DNA of 7,327 nucleotides from Deltaproteobacteria bacterium (GTDB lineage: Bacteria > Desulfobacterota > Desulfobulbia > Desulfobulbales > BM004), in NCBI GenBank assembly GCA_019313095.1, contig JAFDBU010000221.1:1-7327 (forward strand), read 5' to 3'. The notes under the pieces were generated by a model. The model did no database searches and had not been told where the DNA came from. It saw only the letters and a list, made by a program, of their open reading frames with translations. Each line of letters starts with the position of its first letter. The stretch's first letter is position 1. The position numbers and the translations under genes are program-made. Positions 1 to 6,366 of the stretch are shown here, one piece after another.

Positions 1-384
1 GCCAAGAAATGCATCACCAAGATCAACCGCCATGATTTTATCCCTCTGCTCGGTAAACTAGGAATAGATGTGGCATTAAGTCCCAGGGAGGTTGCGGCAG
101 ATTTGATCCTGCGGTATGTCCGAAGAGGCTCAATTGTCTCTGTAACCACAATTCTTGGAAGTGATGCCGAGGTCATTGAACTGAAAGTGCCGGATAGGCC
201 AAAGTTTAAAGATGCACCGTTAAAGTCACTCTACTTTCCCAAAGGTGCCATTGTGGGCTCCATAGTTAGGAATAAGCAGGTATTTATTCCTTCAGGCGAA
301 ACCACTCTGCAGCCTGATGACAACCTGATCATTTTCTTTACCAAAGAAGCAATACACCATGTTGAGGCTTTCTTTGAACATTAA
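1..384 (+). CDS. trkA: TrkA, K+ uptake regulatory subunit, C-terminal part (5' end outside window)
   Basis: TrkA is the cytoplasmic NAD(H)-binding ring that gates the TrkH potassium pore. The reading frame is open from base 1 to a TAA at 382-384 and gives 127 visible residues. The family is usually about 450 residues with two RCK units, so roughly the first 70% lies off the left edge. The visible start (KKCITKINR...LLGKLGIDVALSPREVAAD) matches the end of the second nucleotide-binding RCK_N domain. The linker RYVRRGSIVSV leads into an RCK_C (TrkA_C) domain at about residues 42-125, with the typical LKSLYFPKGAIVGSIVR and a late DDNLIIFF strand. An internal ATG at 70 is not the true start, because homologous sequence continues upstream of it. 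The gene sits just before trkH, its known partner. I see no frameshift or missing segment in the visible part. Confidence 0.93.
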   Translation, partial: AKKCITKINRHDFIPLLGKLGIDVALSPREVAADLILRYVRRGSIVSVTTILGSDAEVIELKVPDRPKFKDAPLKSLYFPKGAIVGSIVRNKQVFIPSGETTLQPDDNLIIFFTKEAIHHVEAFFEH

Positions 385-494
385 TGATCTATTGGTAATA
401 GGCTGCCTGGTGGACCTACTGTTTCTGATGCCAATTTCTCACTTTTGCTTGCTGCTGAAAAATTAAAGGATACAACACGATCGTCGGGTGATAT
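385..494. other. trkA-trkH intergenic gap, no gene seen
   Basis: This 110-base spacer separates two genes that are often adjacent. It holds a tiny perfect inverted repeat at 389-401 (ctatt-ggt-aatag), which is too small to be called a terminator and has no T-run. A purine-rich AAAGGA at 465-470 looks like a ribosome binding site but lies 24 bases before the trkH ATG, too far for normal use. I see no confident promoter, so read-through from trkA is the simplest reading. Confidence 0.4.
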
Positions 495-1994
495 ATGCGT
501 ACGGGCGGTGTACTAAATATTCTGGGAAAACTGCTTCTGTTGCTTTCCATTTTTCTGCTGACTCCCATTCCGTTCAGTTACTATTATGATGACGGCATGA
601 TGACAGTCTTTCTGGTGAGCGCTATTCTGGGAGTAATGCTTGGGGGCGGCCTGGTGTGCTCTTTTCAGCCTGAAGAAGAGCTCGGCTATCGGGATGGGTT
701 TGCCGTAGTCGTCTTCAGCTGGCTGGGGATGGCCCTGCTAGGTGCCCTGCCGTATTACTTTTCAGGGGTGATGGATTCCTTTGTGGATTGCATATTTGAA
801 TCCATGTCCGGTTTTACCACGACGGGCTCAACCATTCTGGCTCAAGTGGAAATTCTGCCTAAAAGCGTTTTATTTTGGCGGGCTCTGACCCATTGGTTTG
901 GCGGTATGGGCATAATTGTCCTCACCCTGGCCATCCTGCCGCTGTTAGGAATAGGAGGCATGCAGCTTTTTCAGGCTGAAATGCCCGGTCCAACAAAAGA
1001 CAGGCTGGCGCCCAGGATTCAGGATACAGCCCGGATTCTGTGGTCCGTTTATGTCCTCTTTACGCTGACGGAGATACTCCTTCTCATGCTGGGCGGTGTC
1101 AGCTTTTTTGATGCTGTCTGTCATGCTTTTGCGACCCTGGCAACCGGCGGGTTCTCGACCCATACTGCAAGTGTCGGCTTTTTTGATTCAGCATATATCG
1201 AATCTGTTGTCATATTCTTCATGTTTGTGGCAGGTGTCAACTTCTCCCTGCATTACCATGGCCTGCGCGGTCGCATGTCATCATACTGGCAGAACGAGGA
1301 ATTTCGTTTTTATGTATTTCTTACAGCTTTTGCAGTGGTCACTATTATCATTGCCAATCTCATCTATGGCACCTATGACAGCTTTAGCCAAACCGTGCGC
1401 ACCGGATTTTTTCAGGTCACTTCCATTTTGACGACCACAGGTTTTGGGACAGCAGATTTTGACAGTTGGCCGCCCGTCTGTAAGATCCTCCTAGTCTCAC
1501 TCATGTTTGTAGGCGGTTGCGCAGGGTCTACGGGTGGCGGCATCAAGCATGTCCGGCTCCTGCTCTTTTTCAAGTATGCCCGGCTGCAGCTCAGGAACCT
1601 GATACACCCACAGGCAGTGGGAACCATTAAGCTGGGCAAGGTGAAAGTGCCACGCGAGGTACTTATATCTATTCTGGGATTTTTTGCCCTATATGTTGCG
1701 TTTTTTTTCCTCGCCACACTGGTTGTCACTGCTCTCGGGGTTGATATTGTCACCGGTTCCACAGCCGTTGTGGCAACTTTGAACAACATTGGACCTGGTT
1801 TGCATCTGGTAGGTCCGGTCCAGCATTACGGTCATCTGCCGCCCCTGGCCAAAGTAGTGCTCACAACCTGCATGCTCGCAGGCAGGCTGGAGCTTTATAC
1901 AGTTGTTGTTTTGTTAACACCTGATTACTGGGCCATGGCAAAAAAGCCCGTTCTGCGCTGGAAACAGGGAACAAAAGCATCAACTCCAAAGTAA
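495..1994 (+). CDS. trkH: TrkH, potassium uptake pore subunit
   Basis: TrkH is the inner-membrane K+ channel-like subunit that works with TrkA. The 499-residue length is normal for the family (about 480-500). All four pore (P-loop) repeats are visible: SGFTTTGST (filter at about 108-112), ATLATGGFSTH (216-221), SILTTTGFG (313-318) and LNNIGPG (430-435). A glycine-rich loop GGCAGSTGGGIKHVR (340-354) corresponds to the intramembrane gating loop of the third repeat. GRLE (463-466) carries the conserved pore arginine of the fourth repeat. HYHGLRGR...NEEFRFY (253-273) is the usual cytoplasmic segment between repeats 2 and 3. The start is fixed within a few bases, since an in-frame TGA at 489-491 lies just upstream and the next in-frame Met is about 35 residues in. 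No clear Shine-Dalgarno sequence precedes the ATG. A run of eight T bases at 1701-1708 encodes part of a Phe cluster. Confidence 0.96.
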   Translation: MRTGGVLNILGKLLLLLSIFLLTPIPFSYYYDDGMMTVFLVSAILGVMLGGGLVCSFQPEEELGYRDGFAVVVFSWLGMALLGALPYYFSGVMDSFVDCIFESMSGFTTTGSTILAQVEILPKSVLFWRALTHWFGGMGIIVLTLAILPLLGIGGMQLFQAEMPGPTKDRLAPRIQDTARILWSVYVLFTLTEILLLMLGGVSFFDAVCHAFATLATGGFSTHTASVGFFDSAYIESVVIFFMFVAGVNFSLHYHGLRGRMSSYWQNEEFRFYVFLTAFAVVTIIIANLIYGTYDSFSQTVRTGFFQVTSILTTTGFGTADFDSWPPVCKILLVSLMFVGGCAGSTGGGIKHVRLLLFFKYARLQLRNLIHPQAVGTIKLGKVKVPREVLISILGFFALYVAFFFLATLVVTALGVDIVTGSTAVVATLNNIGPGLHLVGPVQHYGHLPPLAKVVLTTCMLAGRLELYTVVVLLTPDYWAMAKKPVLRWKQGTKASTPK

Positions 1995-2000
1995 TATTTT

Positions 2001-3902
2001 ATGGGCACCATATTCTATAAGGATAATGAATACGATATACTGGTGATCGGCGGCGGTCATGCAGGATGCGAAGCCGCTTTGGCTGCAGCCCGCATGGGGT
2101 GCAGGGTCGCTGTTGCCATCATCAATGCTGATACCATCGGTGCCATGTCATGCAACCCGGCAGTCGGCGGACTGGCAAAGGGGCATCTTGTCAAGGAAAT
2201 CGACGCGCTTGGCGGCGAGATGGCCAAAAACATCGATGCCACCGCCATCCAGTTCAGGCGGCTTAACACCAGCAAAGGCCCCGCGGTCTGGTCATCCAGG
2301 GCCCAGGCGGATCGTCTGCGCTACCGCCTGCGCATGAAATCAGTGCTTGAGCAGCAGGAAAATCTGGATATAAAACAGACTGTAATTGACCGGCTGCTGG
2401 TGGAAAACGGCTGCATCACCGGAGCGGTAACCTCCCTTGATGAAACCCTTATCCTTCGTGCCGTAGTCATTGCCACCGGGACGTTTTTAAACGGTCTTAT
2501 TCATATCGGTCTGAAGAATTTCCCGGCCGGCCGTATGGGAGATCCGCCCTCGACTAAACTTTCCCACTGGTTCCGCCAGACAGGCTTTACCATGGGCAGG
2601 ATGAAGACCGGCACACCGCCGAGACTTGACAGCCGCACCATTGATTTTTCCGGACTGGAACCGCAGTATGGCGATAATCCCCCGCAGTATTTCTCCTTTG
2701 CCAATGCCGATGCTCCGATAATATTGAAACCTGAACTTAAGCAGTTCCCCTGTCATGTCACCTATACAAACAGCCGGACCCATGTGATCATCAGGGGCTC
2801 AATTGACCGCTCCCCGATGTACGCAGGTATAATTGAAGGCGTTGGAGCCCGCTATTGTCCTTCCATTGAAGACAAGGTTATGCGTTTTCCTGACAAGGAT
2901 AGGCACCAGATCTTTCTGGAACCGGAAGGCGTTGATACTGTTGAGGTGTATCCTAACGGTGTGCCGACCAGCCTGCCTCTTGACACACAGATGGCCATGC
3001 TGCGCTCCATAAAAGGTCTTGAGCATGTCCAGATGATCCGCCCTGGTTATGCCATTGAATATGATTATGTAGATCCCCTGGAGCTGCAGCCTTCACTGCA
3101 GACCAAAAGGGTGCAGGGACTTTTTCTGGCCGGGCAGATCAACGGCACATCCGGTTACGAGGAGGCCGGGGCCCAGGGACTGCTGGCAGGCATTAATGCT
3201 GTGCAATATGTCCGCAGGGAAGATCCTCTGATACTTGACCGTTCGCAGGCCTACTCAGGTGTACTGATAGACGATCTGATCACGCTCGGTACCAAGGAGC
3301 CTTACCGCCTTTTTACCTCCAGGGCCGAATACAGACTGCTGCTGCGGGAAGACAATGCCGACCTGCGACTCAGGGACATCGGCTATAGGCTGGGACTGGT
3401 TGATTCTGAAACCTATCGGACCTTCACTGCCAAACGTGCGGCCATTAATGACTGTATGCAAAAGCTTGCCAAAACTATGGTCAAACCCGGGCCGCAGGTC
3501 AACTCTGTTCTTGAGAGACTGGGTTCAGTGCCTTTGCGCCAGACATGCAGCCTGCAGGACCTCCTGCGGCGCCCGGAAATAACTTTTGAAGATCTGGCAC
3601 CGTTTTTAGATATTGATAATGAACTTGCGCCTGGGGTCAAGCGGGAAGTCCAACTCCAGATAAAGTATCAGGGCTACATTGACAGGCAGAGTGAGCAGGT
3701 GAGTCGCTTCAGAAAGCTGGAATCCGTGCGTTTGCCGGAGGATATGGTCTATAAAGGGCTTGCCGGGCTTTCCAATGAGGTAGTAGAAAAGCTCTCAAAG
3801 GTACAACCTCTTTCCCTTGGACAGGCCTCACGCATTTCAGGGATCACTCCTGCTGCGATCTCAGTACTGCAGATCCATCTGCGCAAGCAGGGGCATATTT
3901 GA
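2001..3902 (+). CDS. mnmG: MnmG (GidA), tRNA uridine-34 carboxymethylaminomethyl modification enzyme
   Basis: With the GTPase MnmE, MnmG builds the 5-carboxymethylaminomethyl group on wobble uridine 34 of certain tRNAs, using FAD, NADH and methylene-tetrahydrofolate. The length (633 residues) matches the family (about 620-640). An N-terminal dinucleotide fold shows GGGHAG at 17-22, followed by [11 protein letters not shown] with Cys51. The first GidA signature ([11 protein letters not shown], about 283-293) contains Cys286, equivalent to the catalytic cysteine region of the E. coli enzyme. The second signature runs from [14 protein letters not shown] (377 on). The C-terminal half has [14 protein letters not shown] (from 438) and the helical MnmE- and tRNA-binding tail LSNEVVEKL...[15 protein letters not shown] (about 584-630). 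The start is only 6 bases after the trkH stop, so the genes are probably co-transcribed. No clear Shine-Dalgarno sequence is seen. Neither mnmE nor rsmG, frequent mnmG neighbours elsewhere, is in the window. Confidence 0.98.
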   Translation: MGTIFYKDNEYDILVIGGGHAGCEAALAAARMGCRVAVAIINADTIGAMSCNPAVGGLAKGHLVKEIDALGGEMAKNIDATAIQFRRLNTSKGPAVWSSRAQADRLRYRLRMKSVLEQQENLDIKQTVIDRLLVENGCITGAVTSLDETLILRAVVIATGTFLNGLIHIGLKNFPAGRMGDPPSTKLSHWFRQTGFTMGRMKTGTPPRLDSRTIDFSGLEPQYGDNPPQYFSFANADAPIILKPELKQFPCHVTYTNSRTHVIIRGSIDRSPMYAGIIEGVGARYCPSIEDKVMRFPDKDRHQIFLEPEGVDTVEVYPNGVPTSLPLDTQMAMLRSIKGLEHVQMIRPGYAIEYDYVDPLELQPSLQTKRVQGLFLAGQINGTSGYEEAGAQGLLAGINAVQYVRREDPLILDRSQAYSGVLIDDLITLGTKEPYRLFTSRAEYRLLLREDNADLRLRDIGYRLGLVDSETYRTFTAKRAAINDCMQKLAKTMVKPGPQVNSVLERLGSVPLRQTCSLQDLLRRPEITFEDLAPFLDIDNELAPGVKREVQLQIKYQGYIDRQSEQVSRFRKLESVRLPEDMVYKGLAGLSNEVVEKLSKVQPLSLGQASRISGITPAAISVLQIHLRKQGHI

Positions 3903-3952
3903 AATAAATTACCTATTAAAGGGGCAGAGATAAATTAGAACATAACCCTCAG

Positions 3953-4043
3953 TGTCATTTCGAACGAATGAAAGAAAACCAAGTATGGCCAGAGGACTCT
4001 CTCGAAAAAGATCTCTCCGGCCAGAAGTGTGATCGAGATGAGC
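3953..4043. repeat. Imperfect palindromic intergenic element, dispersed-repeat-like
   Basis: The outer arms are TGTCATTTCGA (3953-3963) and TCGAGATGAGC (4033-4043). TCATTTCGA and TCGAGATGA are reverse complements with one difference. An inner imperfect hairpin pairs GGCCAGAGG (3987-3995) with the stretch ending CTCCGGCC (4014-4022), with one mismatch and one G-T pair. From memory, the TGTCATTTCGA...GAGATTTCTC...TCGAAATGACA pattern resembles a dispersed palindromic repeat seen between genes in many bacterial genomes. That resemblance is recollection and has not been searched. This copy is degenerate. No T-run follows the hairpin, so it is not a standard intrinsic terminator, though it could protect the 3' end of mnmG mRNA. 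Confidence 0.5.
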
Positions 4044-4060
4044 GGAACTGAGGAGAGCCT

Positions 4061-4130
4061 GATAAGCTTCCGGGCCAGAAAGAAACAGTTTATCAAGCTT
4101 AATTATTAGCTTGAAGTATTTTAAGCTTCA
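4061..4130. repeat. Cluster of AAGCTT/TCAAGCT repeats upstream of lgt
   Basis: In 70 bases the hexamer AAGCTT occurs at 4064-4069, 4095-4100 and 4123-4128, and a fourth AGCTT lies at 4108-4112. They build overlapping inverted repeats: GATAA (4061-4065) with TTATC (4090-4094); TCAAGCT (4093-4099) with AGCTTGA (4108-4114); TGAAG (4112-4116) with CTTCA (4126-4130). The last two compete for shared bases, so they would be alternative structures in RNA. The function is unknown. It could be an operator, a leader structure for lgt, or decayed repeat sequence. Confidence 0.45.
4093..4122 (+). terminator. Possible weak intrinsic terminator before lgt
   Basis: A perfect 7-bp stem TCAAGCT/AGCTTGA with an 8-base AT loop (4093-4114) is followed after two bases by TATTTT. 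The stem is AT-rich and the T-run short, so termination would be weak. It lies about 190 bases after the mnmG stop and about 45 bases before the lgt start. It would end transcripts from trkAH-mnmG. It could equally be part of the repeat cluster with another role. Confidence 0.25.
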
Positions 4131-4166
4131 GGCACTTTAGATAACCTTAACTTCAAACACTTATTC

Positions 4167-4964
4167 ATGCTGACCTACCCACAAATAGACCCGGTTATCT
4201 TCTCCATCGGCCCCCTGCAGGTCCGCTGGTATGGACTAATGTATGTCCTGGGATTTGGAGCCACCCTGTTGCTGGTGAAACACCAGATAAGGAAATTCGG
4301 TTTCAGGGAGCTTGATCTTCATTTTGAAAATCTCAATCTGGTATTGATTATTTCCCTGGTTCTCGGTGGTAGATTAGGATATGTGCTCTTTTACAATCTG
4401 CCTTACTATCTGCAGCATCCGGCAGAAATAGTGGCAACCTGGCAGGGGGGCATGTCTTTTCATGGGGGTATGCTGGGTTTGATTATCGGTGCTGTCATCT
4501 TCTGCAGGAAGAAAAAACTGGATTTTTGGCGCACGGCTGATTTTTACGTGGTTACCATACCCATTGGCCTGGGGCTGGGTCGCGTCGGCAACTTTATTAA
4601 CGGTGAACTTTACGGCAGGGTGACCGATGTGGCGTGGGGCATGGTTTTTCCCGGTGGCGGCCCGTTGCCGCGCCATCCTTCCCAGTTGTATGAAAGTTTT
4701 CTTGAAGGGCTGCTTCTTTTTCTCATCCTCTGGGTGTTAAAAGAAAAGCAGCAGAGGACACCCTGGGCCCTGCCTCAAGGCTCTATGGTGGCAATATTTC
4801 TGATTTTTTACGGGGTTTTTCGTATCGGGGTTGAATTTTTCCGGGAACCGGATGCCCATCTCGGCTTTATTGCTTTGGGGGTGACCATGGGGCAGTTGCT
4901 CAGCAGCCTAATGATAGTGGCCGGAATAGTCCTTTTTCTGATCAGAAAAAAACAGGCACAGTGA
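4167..4964 (+). CDS. lgt: Lgt, phosphatidylglycerol-prolipoprotein diacylglyceryl transferase
   Basis: Lgt is an inner-membrane enzyme that moves diacylglycerol from phosphatidylglycerol onto the lipobox cysteine of prolipoproteins, the first step of lipoprotein maturation. The 265-residue length is typical (about 260-290). The N-terminus DPVIFSIGPLQVRWYGLMY (8-26) is the family opening, with the conserved Tyr22. GGMSFHGGMLG (94-104) carries the essential histidine, His99. The Lgt signature GRVGNFINGELYG (138-150) contains Arg139, Asn142, Asn145 and Glu147. HPSQLYES and the late FFREPDAHLG are also conserved. About seven hydrophobic membrane segments are apparent, and the protein ends in a basic RKKQAQ tail. 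The start is set by family alignment and by an in-frame TAA at 4122-4124. No Shine-Dalgarno sequence is visible. The gene has its own 264-base upstream gap and converges on the regulator gene downstream. Confidence 0.97.
   Translation: MLTYPQIDPVIFSIGPLQVRWYGLMYVLGFGATLLLVKHQIRKFGFRELDLHFENLNLVLIISLVLGGRLGYVLFYNLPYYLQHPAEIVATWQGGMSFHGGMLGLIIGAVIFCRKKKLDFWRTADFYVVTIPIGLGLGRVGNFINGELYGRVTDVAWGMVFPGGGPLPRHPSQLYESFLEGLLLFLILWVLKEKQQRTPWALPQGSMVAIFLIFYGVFRIGVEFFREPDAHLGFIALGVTMGQLLSSLMIVAGIVLFLIRKKQAQ
4933..4950. repeat. Perfect 18-bp palindrome inside the 3' end of lgt
   Basis: TTTTTCTGA followed directly by TCAGAAAAA reads the same on both strands. It sits in codons for the C-terminal LFLIRKK of Lgt, so it may be chance from Phe/Leu and Lys codons. 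As RNA it could form a 7-bp, mostly A-U stem with a GAUC loop, near the convergent gene ends. Any role in ending transcripts is inference. Confidence 0.4.
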
Positions 4965-5004
4965 AAGCTTTAAGGATTCAACATCCTATTACACCTCCCA
5001 TCCC

Positions 5005-6366
5005 TTACCCTTCATCCAGGCCTAGTTTCTTAAGCTTGCGCCATAGAGATACGCGGTCAATTCCCAGGTATTTTGCTGCCTCGGTTTTGTTTTCCCCAAC
5101 TTCTTTTAAGACCCATTGGATATAAGATTTTTCCATTTCTTCCAATGAGGGATATTTGCCTTCTTTTTTTCTGAAGGTCTGTAACGCTGCCCCACGCAAG
5201 TCATCCGGGAGATGGACTTTTTCAATGGTCTTGCCCCGGGTCAGGGCAACTCCTCGTTCTATTATATTCTCCAATTCTCTGACATTTCCTGGAAAATCGT
5301 AATGTGAGAGAATTTCAAAGGCCTCTTCACTGATCTCTGATACATCTTTTCCCATGAGCCTGCTGTATTTTCTTAGAAAATAGAAGGCCAGGATCGGAAT
5401 ATCGTCCTTACGTGCCGAAAGAGGCGGGATTTCAATGGAAATAACATTTATCCTGAAATAAAGGTCCTGGCGGAAATGACCGAGTTTCACCTCTTTTTGT
5501 AAATCGCGGTTTGTGGCACAGACAAAACGCACATCAACCTTTAGCGGTTTCACCCCCCCTAGGCGTATCAGCTCCTTTTCCTGGATAACCCGCAAGAGCT
5601 TGACCTGCATCGGCAAGGGCATTTCGGCAATTTCATCAAGGAACAGCGTGCCGGTATCAGCCATTTCCACAAGACCCTTTTTCTCGGTTTCCGCTCCGGT
5701 AAAAGCCCCCTTTTCATGACCGAAAAGTTCATTGGCCAGGAGTTCTTCGGTAAAGGCTCCGCAATTGAGCGACAGCATAGGGCCGTCTTTTCGTGAGCTG
5801 TTACGGTGGATAAGGTTTGCAAATAATTCCTTTCCTGTACCAGACTCACCGCTGATAACAATATTGGTGTTCGTGGCCGCCACCTGTTTCACCATAGCCA
5901 GGATTTTTTTCATGAGAGGATTGGTGGTAATGATCTGAGGCTTTTCCTCGAATTGTTCCAGCTGCACCTTAAGCTTGATATTTTCTTTCTTGAGTTCTTT
6001 TTTCTCTAGGGCCTCCATGACCACCTTTCTGACCTCATCAAGCTTGAAAGGTTTGGCAATATAATGATAGGCCCCTGCCTTCATGGCGCTGATGGCAGAA
6101 TCAAGCGTGGCATAGCCGGTAATCATGATAACTTCAGTTTCCGGATGCAGTTCCTGTGACCGAGTGAGAATCTGCATGCCGTCCACCTTTTCCATCTTGA
6201 GGTCCGTCAGGATAAGGTCAAACTCCTGCTCCTCAAGAAGGCTTAAGGCCCGGGGACCACTCTGGGTTCCTGTTACTTCATAATTTTCTTTTTTTAATAT
6301 GTAGACCAGGTTGTTGAGTGCGACTTTTTCATCATCAACAACAAGAATCCTGGCTTGATGGCTCAT
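5005..6366 (-). CDS. NtrC-family sigma-54-dependent response regulator
   Basis: When phosphorylated, this protein should bind upstream of sigma-54 promoters and use ATP to open them. Its 453 residues have the standard three-part design. The receiver domain (about 5-120) has acidic residues Asp11/Asp12, phospho-acceptor Asp55, Thr83 and Lys105. The AAA+ domain (about 145-385) has Walker A GESGTGKE (173-180), the sigma-54-contacting GAFTGA (220-225), Walker B LFLDEI (241-246), arginine-finger region FRQDLYFR (298-305) and FPGNVREL (358-365). A Fis-type helix-turn-helix lies at about 408-450 (NKTEAAKYLGIDRVSLWRKL). Every key residue I checked is present, so it should be active. It is the second gene of an operon with the kinase, overlapping it by four bases and preceded by a good ribosome binding site. 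The layout resembles ZraR/AtoC-type regulators. The target cannot be told from sequence, so no symbol is given. Confidence 0.96.
   Translation of the reverse strand: MSHQARILVVDDEKVALNNLVYILKKENYEVTGTQSGPRALSLLEEQEFDLILTDLKMEKVDGMQILTRSQELHPETEVIMITGYATLDSAISAMKAGAYHYIAKPFKLDEVRKVVMEALEKKELKKENIKLKVQLEQFEEKPQIITTNPLMKKILAMVKQVAATNTNIVISGESGTGKELFANLIHRNSSRKDGPMLSLNCGAFTEELLANELFGHEKGAFTGAETEKKGLVEMADTGTLFLDEIAEMPLPMQVKLLRVIQEKELIRLGGVKPLKVDVRFVCATNRDLQKEVKLGHFRQDLYFRINVISIEIPPLSARKDDIPILAFYFLRKYSRLMGKDVSEISEEAFEILSHYDFPGNVRELENIIERGVALTRGKTIEKVHLPDDLRGAALQTFRKKEGKYPSLEEMEKSYIQWVLKEVGENKTEAAKYLGIDRVSLWRKLKKLGLDEG

Larger units (their letters stand above)
3903..4166. other. mnmG-lgt intergenic region without a convincing gene
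   Basis: These 264 bases are the longest non-coding stretch here. They hold the imperfect palindromic element (3953-4043), a degenerate direct repeat of part of it (around 4040-4079), three GGCCAGA copies (3987, 4019, 4073) and the AAGCTT cluster (4061-4130). A 27-codon open frame (ATG 3968 to TGA 4049-4051) lies wholly in the palindromic element and has no ribosome binding site. I judge it not to be a gene. The lgt promoter should be in this region, but no -35/-10 pair with good spacing stands out. Confidence 0.6.

Noticed and set aside
1412..1789. 125-codon frame antisense to trkH
   Set aside because: It lies opposite well-conserved TrkH coding sequence, and its translation looks like a low-complexity antisense artefact.
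3594..3610. TGGCAC-N5-TTAGA resembling a sigma-54 promoter
   Set aside because: The -12 half is imperfect and it lies deep inside mnmG with no gene start nearby.
3987..4022. GGCC-anchored hairpin as the mnmG terminator
   Set aside because: It is not followed by a T-run and the stem is imperfect; it fits better as part of the repeat element.
4111..4143. Possible sigma-70 promoter for lgt (TTGAAG with a TTTAGA/TAGATA -10)
   Set aside because: The spacing is 19-21 bases, longer than the usual 16-18, and the -10 match is poor.
4131..4145. AGGCAC upstream of lgt as a sigma-54 -24 element
   Set aside because: The required GC of the -12 element is missing at the correct 10-base spacing; AA is found instead.
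4973..4987. AGGAT/ATCCT stem as a bidirectional terminator
   Set aside because: The stem is only 5 bp and no T-run follows on either strand.
5568..5861. 97-codon frame inside the response regulator gene
   Set aside because: It is a shifted-frame shadow of the strongly conserved AAA+ coding sequence, with no recognisable product.
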